DNA from: UMGS1124 sp045541255
GTDB lineage: Bacteria; Bacillota_I; Bacilli_A; RF39; UBA660
Direction of reading: 5' to 3'
Assembly (NCBI GenBank): GCA_045541255.1
Contig: JAZQIU010000052.1
Location: 1 to 22,029 of the forward strand
Length of the DNA: 22,029 bases
The position numbers and the translations under genes were made by a program. Under the pieces are notes generated by a model that worked only from the letters and a program-made list of their open reading frames with translations, did no database searches and was not told where the DNA came from. Positions within the stretch are counted from its first letter, which is position 1. The number at the start of each line of letters is the position of its first letter. Of the stretch, positions 1 through 7,400 are shown piece by piece.

Positions 1-34
1 TTTAAAGTTTTATACTAGATATTTTTCAAATATA

Positions 35-43
35 TGTTATAAT
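35..43 (+). promoter_or_regulatory. Extended -10 promoter of tRNA-Lys
   Basis: TGT followed directly by TATAAT forms an extended -10 element 21 bases before the tRNA-Lys gene. No good -35 box is visible upstream, which is usual for TGn-type promoters. Confidence 0.6.
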
Positions 44-63
44 TATCTACGTAATCAATTTTT

Positions 64-139
64 GGGCTGTTAGCTCAGTTGGTAGAGCAACTGACTCTTA
101 ATCAGTGGGTCTAGGGTTCGAATCCCTAACAGCCCACCA
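64..139 (+). tRNA. tRNA-Lys (CTT)
   Basis: This is a complete 76-base cloverleaf. The acceptor stem pairs GGGCTGT with ACAGCCC, followed by discriminator A and an encoded CCA. The anticodon stem ACTGA/TCAGT holds the loop CTCTTAA, giving anticodon CTT, which reads AAG lysine codons. The T-arm GGTTCGAATCC is standard. It is a single-gene transcription unit with its own extended -10 promoter and a terminator 15 bases downstream. Confidence 0.96.
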
Positions 140-153
140 TTTAATTGATTTAT

Positions 154-180
154 AAAGACTAAAAAACAGTCTTTTTATTT
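154..180 (+). terminator. Intrinsic terminator of tRNA-Lys
   Basis: Stem AAAGACT/AGTCTTT with a seven-base A-rich loop is followed by a T-rich tail. It closes the tRNA-Lys unit before the next promoter. Confidence 0.75.
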
Positions 181-240
181 TAAAAGATAAGCGTTCTGTT
201 GTGTGCACTAAACAGCTAGCTAATTTTTTTAATAAAATTG

Positions 241-270
241 TTGACAAATTCATAATTTGTTAGATATAAT
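241..270 (+). promoter_or_regulatory. Consensus sigma-A promoter of tRNA-Ile/tRNA-Glu
   Basis: A perfect TTGACA (241-246) and a perfect TATAAT (265-270) are separated by 18 bases. Initiation near 277 would start about a dozen bases before tRNA-Ile. Both hexamers match the vegetative consensus exactly, as expected for a strong stable-RNA promoter. Confidence 0.92.
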
Positions 271-288
271 AATGTAGTCGATTGAAAC

Positions 289-365
<77 letters not shown>

Positions 366-373
366 TTTTGATT

Positions 374-450
374 GGCCCGTTGGTGAAGTGGTTTAACACA
401 CATGCCTTTCACGCATGCATTCATGGGTTCAAATCCCGTACGGGTCACCA
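374..450 (+). tRNA. tRNA-Glu (TTC), copy 1
   Basis: This 77-base tRNA has acceptor stem GGCCCGT/ACGGGTC, which includes one G-T wobble, and an encoded CCA. The anticodon stem CATGC/GCATG closes loop CTTTCAC, giving anticodon TTC for GAA and GAG. It is cotranscribed with tRNA-Ile and ends just before a terminator. The gene at 596-672 is identical base for base. Confidence 0.96.
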
Positions 451-460
451 ATTAAGAATT

Positions 461-490
461 AACTTACCCCAATGGTAAGTTTTTTATTTT
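461..490 (+). terminator. Intrinsic terminator after tRNA-Ile/Glu
   Basis: Stem AACTTACC/GGTAAGTT with loop CCAAT is followed by a long T-rich run, ten bases after the CCA of tRNA-Glu copy 1. Confidence 0.88.
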
Positions 491-547
491 ATGAAAAATG
501 GACTTGCCCATCTCACTCACTTACCAAACAAATTATATAAAAAATGC

Positions 548-576
548 TTGACTTAATAAAAAAACTATAGTATATT
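548..576 (+). promoter_or_regulatory. Sigma-A promoter of tRNA-Glu copy 2
   Basis: TTGACT (548-553) and TATATT (571-576) lie 17 bases apart, each one base from consensus. The -10 box ends 19 bases before the second tRNA-Glu, so this copy is transcribed independently. Confidence 0.82.
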
Positions 577-595
577 TAACTAGTCATTTAGTTAT

Positions 596-672
596 GGCCC
601 GTTGGTGAAGTGGTTTAACACACATGCCTTTCACGCATGCATTCATGGGTTCAAATCCCGTACGGGTCACCA
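596..672 (+). tRNA. tRNA-Glu (TTC), copy 2
   Basis: The 77 bases are identical to tRNA-Glu copy 1, with anticodon TTC and encoded CCA. The flanks of the two copies do not match: the promoters, leaders and terminators differ. Identity is therefore confined to the mature tRNA. This fits an old duplication kept uniform by selection or gene conversion better than a fresh tandem copy. Confidence 0.96.
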
Positions 673-683
673 AAATGTTATTT

Positions 684-717
684 AAACTTATCAATAGATA
701 AGTTTTTTATTTTTTTC
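684..717 (+). terminator. Intrinsic terminator of tRNA-Glu copy 2
   Basis: Stem AAACTTATC/GATAAGTTT with tetraloop AATA is followed by a T-rich tail, 11 bases after the tRNA. Confidence 0.88.
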
Positions 718-827
718 GAAATCAAACCGAATACTTAATAAAAACCGGATGCTCTCCCATATTCAAAAATATTTTAATTATAATTGCCATTAAATTATAA
801 AAAATATAACTTTTTTTCAAAAAAATA

Positions 828-856
828 TTGCACTCAAAAAATAAATATGCTATTAT
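828..856 (+). promoter_or_regulatory. Promoter of the CAT-tRNA/tRNA-Leu unit
   Basis: TTGCAC (828-833), 17 bases, then TATTAT (851-856). The triplet TGC immediately before the -10 gives it an extended -10 as well. It lies 18 bases upstream of the CAT-anticodon tRNA. Confidence 0.8.
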
Positions 857-874
857 TAAAGGGCAATGGCAAAT

Positions 875-951
875 GGATCTTTAGCTCAGTTGGTTAGAGC
901 ATCCGGCTCATAACCGGGCGGTCGTAGGTTCGAGTCCTACAAGATCCACCA
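875..951 (+). tRNA. tRNA with CAT anticodon (elongator Met or Ile2)
   Basis: This 77-base tRNA has acceptor stem GGATCTT/AAGATCC, encoded CCA and loop CTCATAA, giving anticodon CAT. The 1-72 pair is G-C, not the mismatch expected of initiator tRNA, so it is not initiator tRNA-fMet. From memory, the body (TTTAGCTCAGTTGGTTAGAGC and GGTCGTAGGTTCGAGTCC) resembles the Bacillus tRNA-Ile2, whose CAT anticodon is converted to lysidine-AT by TilS to read ATA. The ATA-rich codon usage here makes such a tRNA necessary somewhere in the genome. Met versus Ile2 cannot be settled without a covariance-model search. Confidence 0.9.
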
Positions 952-963
952 TTTTTTTAATTT

Positions 964-1048
964 GCGGGTATGGCGGAACTGGCAGACGCGCTAGACTTAG
1001 GATCTAGTGGATTCTTCCGTGCAGGTTCAAGTCCTGTTACCCGCACCA
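964..1048 (+). tRNA. tRNA-Leu (TAG)
   Basis: This is an 85-base type II tRNA with acceptor stem GCGGGTA/TACCCGC, a long variable arm and encoded CCA. The anticodon stem CTAGA/TCTAG closes loop CTTAGGA, giving anticodon TAG, which reads CTN leucine codons. It follows the CAT-tRNA by 12 bases with no promoter between them, so the two form one transcript. Confidence 0.95.
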
Positions 1049-1058
1049 TTCTATTAAC

Positions 1059-1086
1059 AACAAGGCTAACGCTTTGTTTTTTTATT
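1059..1086 (+). terminator. Intrinsic terminator of CAT-tRNA/tRNA-Leu
   Basis: Stem AACAAGGC/GCTTTGTT (one G-T pair) with loop TAAC is followed by seven or more T residues. It ends the tRNA cluster. Confidence 0.85.
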
Positions 1087-1225
1087 GCCTACGACTCGCC
1101 CTTATTATTTTTATGCTTTATATAATTTAGAATATTATTTTCTTTTTATAATCAAAAAATATAAAACATCATATAGATTTTAAAAAAATGATTTCTTTTT
1201 CATACAAATTTCTATTTTTTATAAT

Positions 1226-1254
1226 TTGCAACTTTAATAAACATAAGCTATTAT
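1226..1254 (+). promoter_or_regulatory. Promoter of the broken small gene
   Basis: TTGCAA (1226-1231), 17 bases, TATTAT (1249-1254). The expected start near 1261 lies directly before the ribosome-binding sequence AAAGGAGAG. The rest of the interval 1087-1225 is AT-rich and shows no gene or convincing hairpin. Confidence 0.65.
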
Positions 1255-1275
1255 CTCTTTTAAAGGAGAGATTTC

Positions 1276-1451
1276 ATGAATAAGTCACAATTATTTCTCG
1301 AATAAACAAAACTGGTAAAACAGCAGGAAAATATTATAATAAAAACTTAGTTTTCCAAATAAAAAAAGCCAATATTGAAAAACTATTTGATAAAATTTAT
1401 ACATATGATTACGATAAAATGGAGAATTTTGAAGAAATACAATTTTTATAA
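1276..1451 (+). pseudogene. Small gene broken by a frameshift
   Basis: A strong ribosome-binding sequence (AAAGGAGAG, 1262-1270) precedes an ATG at 1276 that runs for only nine codons to TAA at 1303. An adjoining frame, displaced by one base, stays open from 1284 to TAA at 1449-1451. It encodes about 55 residues rich in Lys, Asn and Tyr, beginning VTIISRINKTGK and ending ENFEEIQFL. With one base added near 1281-1302 the two parts would make a protein of about 58 residues. The family was not recognised. No slippery heptamer is visible, so programmed frameshifting is unlikely. It could be a decayed gene or a sequencing or assembly indel. Alternatively the nine-codon frame could be an unrelated leader peptide. 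Confidence 0.45.
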
Positions 1452-1465
1452 TAACTTATTACCAA

Positions 1466-1494
1466 TTGTGTTTTTTATTCAAACGTGTTAATAT
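1466..1494 (+). promoter_or_regulatory. Probable promoter of the sortase gene
   Basis: TTGTGT (1466-1471), 17 bases, then TAATAT (1489-1494) with TGT directly before it as an extended -10. Transcription would begin near 1501, about 30 bases before the sortase ATG. Confidence 0.5.
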
Positions 1495-1531
1495 TATATA
1501 TGTAAAATAAGAATAGAAAGTAAGTGATACA

Positions 1532-3166
1532 ATGAATAATATTTTAATTAAAGTTAATTCAACATTACTTACTTTATCTCATGTAAAAACAAAAGAAAAG
1601 AAAAATTTAAACAATACAAATATTATAGATACAAAAGAGTTATTATTCTCTTATCAATATATTAAAGATAACTTAGAACTAGTAAGTAGTTTTTTAAATA
1701 CAATTATTATAAAAAATAAAATAGATAAAGTTAGAGTTAACAACATTGAACTTACTACTCTAACTTTAGATTTGATTGAAAATTCTAAAAGCATAAAAAA
1801 ACTACTTATTAGTGAAGATAAAACTTTAGACTATGAAATATTTTTAAAATTATTAGACAATCAAACATTAGAATATATAAATTGTTATGACATCCCTCCT
1901 TTCTTATTAGAAAGATTGGATATTAATAAAAAATTAAAAATAGATATTCGATGTGAAATGTTCTTTCTAAGTAAATTTATGGAAGATAATAAATTAATAA
2001 AATATTCTGATATTTATTACAAAAAGAATGTAGTTATAAACAAAAACTTTGATAAAAAAGAATTAGAAGATTTCAAAACATTTTTAAAAATTAATAAATA
2101 TTTAAAAGAAATCCATATAAAAAACTACACTAATGATTTAATATACTCTATTATAGATTTATTTAAAGAACATAATTTAAATAATAAAATTATTATATTT
2201 TATGAAAATAATAATATTAACATAATAGTTAATTCTATAAATTATTTAAAAAATTTATACAAAGATTATTTAGAAGAATCAAACATAGATTTTAAAATAG
2301 TATATTCAAAAGAATATAAACGAAAAAATTTATTTAAACAATTAAATTTTGTAACTTTAAAATATATTTGCTTTGTAGTTATATTAGGTACATTAATTTT
2401 CTCAGGTTTAGACTATTATAAAAATTATAATAGTGAAAAGGACGTAGAAGAAATTAACGAAACTATAACTAATATATTAGATGATTATGACTTCATTGAA
2501 GAAGAAAATGATACTGATATTGAATATATTGATACAGAAGAAAATGAAGAAATTAACACTACTACTCCTAACACTTCTACAAAACCAAATTCATATTATA
2601 CAAAGTATAATCAAATATTTGATGAATTATTAAAGATTAATAATGAAACGATTGGATGGTTAACAGTAAACAATACAAAAGTAAATTATCCGGTTGTTCA
2701 ACACACAGATAATGACTATTATTTAAAAAGAGATTTTAACAAAAATAAAAATTCATATGGTTGGATATATATGGATTATCGTAATAACATTTATAATTTA
2801 AGTAACAATACTATAATTTTAGGCCATAACTTAAAAAACGGAATGATGTTTGGAACACTTAGATATGTAACAAATGAATCTTGGTATAAAAATCCAGATA
2901 ATCAAATAATAACTTTTAACACTAAAGTTAAAAATATGAAATGGAAAATATTTTCTATTTATAAAATTCCAGTTACAAATGATTATTTATACGCTAACTT
3001 CGGAGATTTAAATGAATTTAAAATATTCTTAGATACAATTAAAAGTAGAAGTATTTATGATTTTGGAGTTGAATTAAAAAAAGAAGATCATATTTTAACT
3101 CTTACAACTTGTGGAACAACGAGTGCAACAAGATTAGTTATTCACGCTGTACTAATAGATGAATAA
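1532..3166 (+). CDS. Class B sortase with large cytoplasmic N-terminal domain
   Basis: The protein has 544 residues. The C-terminal part (about 355-544) is a class B sortase, a membrane transpeptidase that joins sorting-signal proteins to peptidoglycan or to each other. The catalytic residues are visible: His432 in GHNL, Cys527 in TLTTC and Arg534 in SATRLVIH. One transmembrane segment lies at about 273-294, with Lys/Arg residues before it, so the N-terminus should be inside. A strongly acidic linker (about 302-342) follows, then a Thr/Pro/Asn-rich stretch. Sortase B enzymes are usually about 220-260 residues, so the first 270 residues are an addition. This part alternates short beta-like and Leu/Ile-rich helical stretches, loosely like leucine-rich repeats, and was not recognised. 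The ribosome-binding site is weak (GAAAG). The gene converges with the spoIIP operon, leaving 6 bases between stops. No substrate gene with a sorting signal lies in the window. Confidence 0.88.
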   Translation: MNNILIKVNSTLLTLSHVKTKEKKNLNNTNIIDTKELLFSYQYIKDNLELVSSFLNTIIIKNKIDKVRVNNIELTTLTLDLIENSKSIKKLLISEDKTLDYEIFLKLLDNQTLEYINCYDIPPFLLERLDINKKLKIDIRCEMFFLSKFMEDNKLIKYSDIYYKKNVVINKNFDKKELEDFKTFLKINKYLKEIHIKNYTNDLIYSIIDLFKEHNLNNKIIIFYENNNINIIVNSINYLKNLYKDYLEESNIDFKIVYSKEYKRKNLFKQLNFVTLKYICFVVILGTLIFSGLDYYKNYNSEKDVEEINETITNILDDYDFIEEENDTDIEYIDTEENEEINTTTPNTSTKPNSYYTKYNQIFDELLKINNETIGWLTVNNTKVNYPVVQHTDNDYYLKRDFNKNKNSYGWIYMDYRNNIYNLSNNTIILGHNLKNGMMFGTLRYVTNESWYKNPDNQIITFNTKVKNMKWKIFSIYKIPVTNDYLYANFGDLNEFKIFLDTIKSRSIYDFGVELKKEDHILTLTTCGTTSATRLVIHAVLIDE

Positions 3167-3172
3167 CTTTTT

Positions 3173-3496
3173 TTATTTAAACAATTTTTTCAAAATCTTT
3201 CCAACATTAGATAAACCTTTATTTAAAATACTATCTATTCCTATCGAAATATTATAACCTATATTACTATAAGTATTTCGATAATTAGTTGTATCTCTAA
3301 CATATTCTTTTAAATCAATTTCTTTACCATTCCTAACATCGCTTTCAAACTCTTGAAGTTTTTCTTCAGTTATAACTTTATTTTTTGCAGCAATATTATA
3401 ATAACCTAAATTATCCATAATATATAAACAAATATAAATAATAAATAAAATTCCTAAACCAGTTAAAAACCAATTCTTTTTCTTTTTTTCATTCAT
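3173..3496 (-). CDS. Small membrane protein downstream of spoIIP
   Basis: This 107-residue protein was not recognised. It has a short Lys-rich N-terminus, one transmembrane segment at about 9-27 (FLTGLGILFIIYICLYIM) and a mainly charged, probably external C-terminal part ending in an amphipathic Lys/Leu stretch (about 92-107). An AGGAGG sequence at 3502-3507, inside the end of spoIIP, sets the start. Only two bases separate the genes, so the pair is cotranscribed and probably translationally coupled. In Bacillus a small membrane protein gene (yqxA) also follows spoIIP, but that parallel is positional only. A role in sporulation is an inference from the operon. Confidence 0.8.
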   Translation of the reverse strand: MNEKKKKNWFLTGLGILFIIYICLYIMDNLGYYNIAAKNKVITEEKLQEFESDVRNGKEIDLKEYVRDTTNYRNTYSNIGYNISIGIDSILNKGLSNVGKILKKLFK

Positions 3497-3498
3497 AT

Positions 3499-4362
3499 TT
3501 ATCCTCCTAAATAATTATTTATTGCTGAAGCTAATACACTCAAACTATTGCTAACACTTTCATAAGTACTTTCAGGGCCACCAACTTCTATCAAAACACA
3601 ATTCTTATTATAATCCTGATTATATACACTAAATCTTGTAAAAACTCCCCTACTAATATCTTTATTTATATTTTCTATCTCTCTTACCAAGCTAGTTGCA
3701 ACATTCATATTTTCTTGATAATCATAATTTGTACCAACAACAAACATTATTTTAGCATAATCTTTACCATTAACATTCACATTACTCAAACTATAATTTA
3801 TACTATCCCTATGTAAATCAATATATAGTGATAAATTTGGATTATTTAAATTTTCTAACCAGCTCCTACTAACCTTATATGCATGTTTATATGTATAACC
3901 CATGCTATTTAAATCAGTTTTCAAATCTCTATCTTCAACAATAGCACCAATATCATATTCACTTAACATATCTTTTAAAATATATGATGCTGTATGTACC
4001 GTTGGAGTTAAGTTATAATTTTCTATCGTTCTATATTCTTCAGTTTGATGAGTATTATAAATATATATTTTATTTATTAGCTTTTCTTTAACGACTTCTT
4101 CTTGTTTAAAAACTTCTTTAGTAAAATTTATATCATCAAAAGTAGATAAACCTACATTAATTAAATATTCTCCTTTCAAATTTATTCCTGTTTCTACTAT
4201 TTTATTCATACCAGTTTTTTTTAATAATTCTATAAAATTTTTATTATAAAATATTTCTAATTTACTCAAAAAATATGCAGCAAAAAAAGACATCAAAAGT
4301 AATACAAATATTTTTTTGAATTTATTTTTATTCTTGTGTTTACTTTTAAATATCTTTTTCAT
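3499..4362 (-). CDS. spoIIP: Stage II sporulation protein P (peptidoglycan amidase/endopeptidase)
   Basis: SpoIIP is the membrane-anchored cell-wall hydrolase that, with SpoIID and SpoIIM, thins septal peptidoglycan and drives engulfment of the forespore. From the chosen ATG it has 287 residues: a basic N-terminus, a transmembrane anchor (about 17-34), a linker and the catalytic domain (about 98-287). The metal-ligand and catalytic motifs are visible: IYNTHQTEEY (about 101-110), YIDLHRDS (about 180-187) and VLIEVGGPES (about 256-265), with the usual His, Glu and Asp residues. The longest frame starts 12 bases earlier at 4374. The start at 4362 is preferred because GGTGA lies five bases before it, and the predicted transcription start (about 4375) would leave no leader for the first ATG. 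It forms an operon with the small membrane protein gene. Confidence 0.92.
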   Translation of the reverse strand: MKKIFKSKHKNKNKFKKIFVLLLMSFFAAYFLSKLEIFYNKNFIELLKKTGMNKIVETGINLKGEYLINVGLSTFDDINFTKEVFKQEEVVKEKLINKIYIYNTHQTEEYRTIENYNLTPTVHTASYILKDMLSEYDIGAIVEDRDLKTDLNSMGYTYKHAYKVSRSWLENLNNPNLSLYIDLHRDSINYSLSNVNVNGKDYAKIMFVVGTNYDYQENMNVATSLVREIENINKDISRGVFTRFSVYNQDYNKNCVLIEVGGPESTYESVSNSLSVLASAINNYLGG

Positions 4363-4381
4363 ACAATTCACCATTTACATA

Positions 4382-4410
4382 ATAATATATAAATGATAAG
4401 AATTTTGTAA
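4382..4410 (-). promoter_or_regulatory. Promoter of spoIIP
   Basis: On the - strand, TTACAA (4405-4410), 17 bases, TATTAT (4382-4387). Initiation near 4375 yields a leader of about a dozen bases containing GGTGA. This reads as a vegetative-type promoter. The sporulation sigma boxes expected for an engulfment gene are not evident. It sits directly after the polC stop, so there is no clear terminator between the genes. Confidence 0.55.
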
Positions 4411-4417
4411 CATATTG

Positions 4418-7400
4418 TTAGAATAAACTTAATTGACTAGATTCTGGTAACCCATTTAATACCCCTAATAAACGTAGCCTTTCAATAGCAGAAGTATTAA
4501 CTTTCCCTCTATTTTGTAAATCCTCAATACTTATATACTTCCCTTTTTCTCTTTCATTAACTATTTGATTACAAACTTGAACTCCTAAACCATCTAAAGA
4601 TCTAAATGGCATAATTAGACTTCTATTATCATCATCTATCAAGAAATATTTTGCATGACTTCTTTCTAAATCTATATTTTTAAAACTAAATCCTCTACAA
4701 GTCATTTCCAATGCCACATTCAACACATCTAAAGTATTAGTCTCTTTATTTGTCGCTTCAAACCCTTTGCTTTGAATCTCTTGAATTTTGGCTCTTATTG
4801 CAGTTTCGCCTTTAATCATAGAATCTACATCAAAATCATCACAACGAATTGAGAAATAAGCTGCATAATAAAGTAATGGGTGATGAACTTTAAAGTATGC
4901 TATTCTAAATGCACTTATAACATAGGCAGCAGCATGTGCCTTAGGGAACATGTATTTAATTTTTCTACAAGATTCTATAAACCAATCTTCTATTCCAGCA
5001 TCACGCATTTCTTTATCCCAAACTTTCCATGTTTCAGGATCTTTGCTAGCACGACCTTTTCTTACAAATTCCATTATTTTAAATGCTTTTTTTGGTTCCA
5101 AGCCATGATACATCAAATAAACCATTATATCATCACGACAGCCAATAACATCTTTAAATTCAACAACATTATTACGAATTAATTCTTGTGCGTTACCTAA
5201 CCAAACATCGGTACCATGAGATAACCCTGATATTTTTATTAACTCAGAGAAAGTACTAGGCTTTGTATCCATTAACATACCAATAACAAATTTAGTACCA
5301 AATTCAGGAATACCTAAAGTACCTGTTTCACACATAATTCTCTCTTTATCAACTCCTAAAGGTTCAGGAGATTTAAATATATCCATAGTCGCCTTATCAT
5401 CTAAAGGAACTTTTGTTACATCCATTCCAGATAAATCTTGTAACATACGCAACACTGTAGGATCATCGTGCCCTAGTATATCAAGTTTTAATAAATCTTG
5501 ATCTATTGCATGGTAATCAAAATGCGTAGTTCTCCAAGCACTAGTTGGATCATCTGCTGGAAATTGGAACGGAGTAAAATCAAAGACATCCATATATCCA
5601 GGAACAACAACTATACCACCTGGATGTTGCCCAGTAGTTCTTTTAATACCAGTACATCCCATAGCTAAACGTTCGATTTCAACACTTCTTAAATTTATAC
5701 CCTTTTCTTCACAATAACCTTTAACAAAACCATATGCTGTTTTTTCTGCAACCGTACCTATAGTACCGGCTCTATAAACATTATCTACACCAAACAATAC
5801 TTTAGTATATTCATGAGCACTTGCTTGATTATCTCCAGAAAAGTTAAGGTCTATATCAGGAACTTTATCAGCATTAAATCCTAAGAATGTTGCAAATGGC
5901 ATATCTTGACCTTCTTTTCCAAATGGAATATGACAATTAGGACATTCTCTATCTGGTAAATCATATCCACTTGAATATTCACTACCTAGACTTCTACCAT
6001 CATCAAAATCAAACACACTCATTTTACAATTACTACAAACATAATGAGCAGGTAATGGATTTACTTCAGTTATTCCCATCATAGTGGCAACGAAAGATGA
6101 CCCTACACTACCACGAGAACCAACTAAATATCCATCATCATTAGAGTGTTTAACTAATTTTTGAGCAATAAGATAAATAACGTCAAAACCTCCACCGATA
6201 ATACCACCTAAATTTTTCTTAGCAGCTTTATCTAATGCTTCGTCAGTCATTTCTTCTTCACTAGATTTTTTTATACTCTCTTTAGTTAAGTCAAATACCC
6301 TATCATAACCATCTTTTACAACCTGACTTAATTCACTATAAAATTTTTCCTCTATTTCTTTTTCACCTAAATTTGGATTATCATTCTTAACCTTATCTCT
6401 AACTAAATTAACAATTCCATCACCATATAACTCTTGAGCAATTCGACTCTCAATATTTCTAGGAAGCGGATCCCCATATATACTATGTGCTTTATCAAAT
6501 ACCAAGTTATAAACTTCTGTTCTAGAGTCTCCCATCTTAGGAGAGAATGGAACTCCACCTGTTTCAATAATAACCTCTATTATTTCAACACTATCAGCAA
6601 TACGTTTAGGATTATCTATTACTAATTCATGTGCTAACTCACTACCTAAATATGAAAAACTTTCTAACATTTCTTGTGTTGTTCTAAAATAATTATCTGG
6701 AATATTTTTTATATTAGAACGATTCAAAGGATGTCTTCCACCACCAGGAACTTTTTGATTAATAATAATTTCTCTATAAATCTTATCTTCCTTATTTAAA
6801 TAATGTACATCACCTGTTGCAACAATTATTTTACCTTGTTCTTTAGTACATTCAATTATTTTTCTTATACTACTTTCTAATTCAGCCTCATTTAAGAAAT
6901 CACTTTGATCTATCAAATGAGAATATGCGTCTTTAGGTTGAATTTCTACATAATCATAAAAATCTATTATAGAACGAAGTTCTTCCTCACTTTTACTTCT
7001 AGCTTCCACAAAGACTTCACTCTCATAACAACCACTGCCAATTAAAATACCTTCTCTTAACTCTTCTAATTTACTTCTTAATATTCTAGGAGTTTTATAT
7101 AAATAAGTAGTATTTGCAAAACTTATTATCTTAAATAAATTCTTTAAGCCAACTTTATTTTGTACTAATAAATTAACGTGATATGTTCTACCATATTTAT
7201 GAATTTCTTTTTTATCAATTAAATTATTTAGTTCATTAATATTACTAAATTTTCTTGCATGTAATTTTTTTAACATTTTATATAATACTAACGCTGTACC
7301 TTCTGCATCGTAATCAGCTCTATGATGAGCTGTTTCATCCCAAGGAACTTCATAACGTTTCACTAACGCACTTAAACCATGCTTAGAATATTCAGGTTCT

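Noticed and set aside
1276..1305. Programmed -1 frameshifting in the small broken gene
   Set aside because: No slippery heptamer and no following pseudoknot or internal Shine-Dalgarno are visible around the frame change.
4880..6625. Open frames on the + strand inside polC (4880-5182 and 6434-6625)
   Set aside because: They are shadows of polC on the other strand, without ribosome-binding sites or recognisable protein features.
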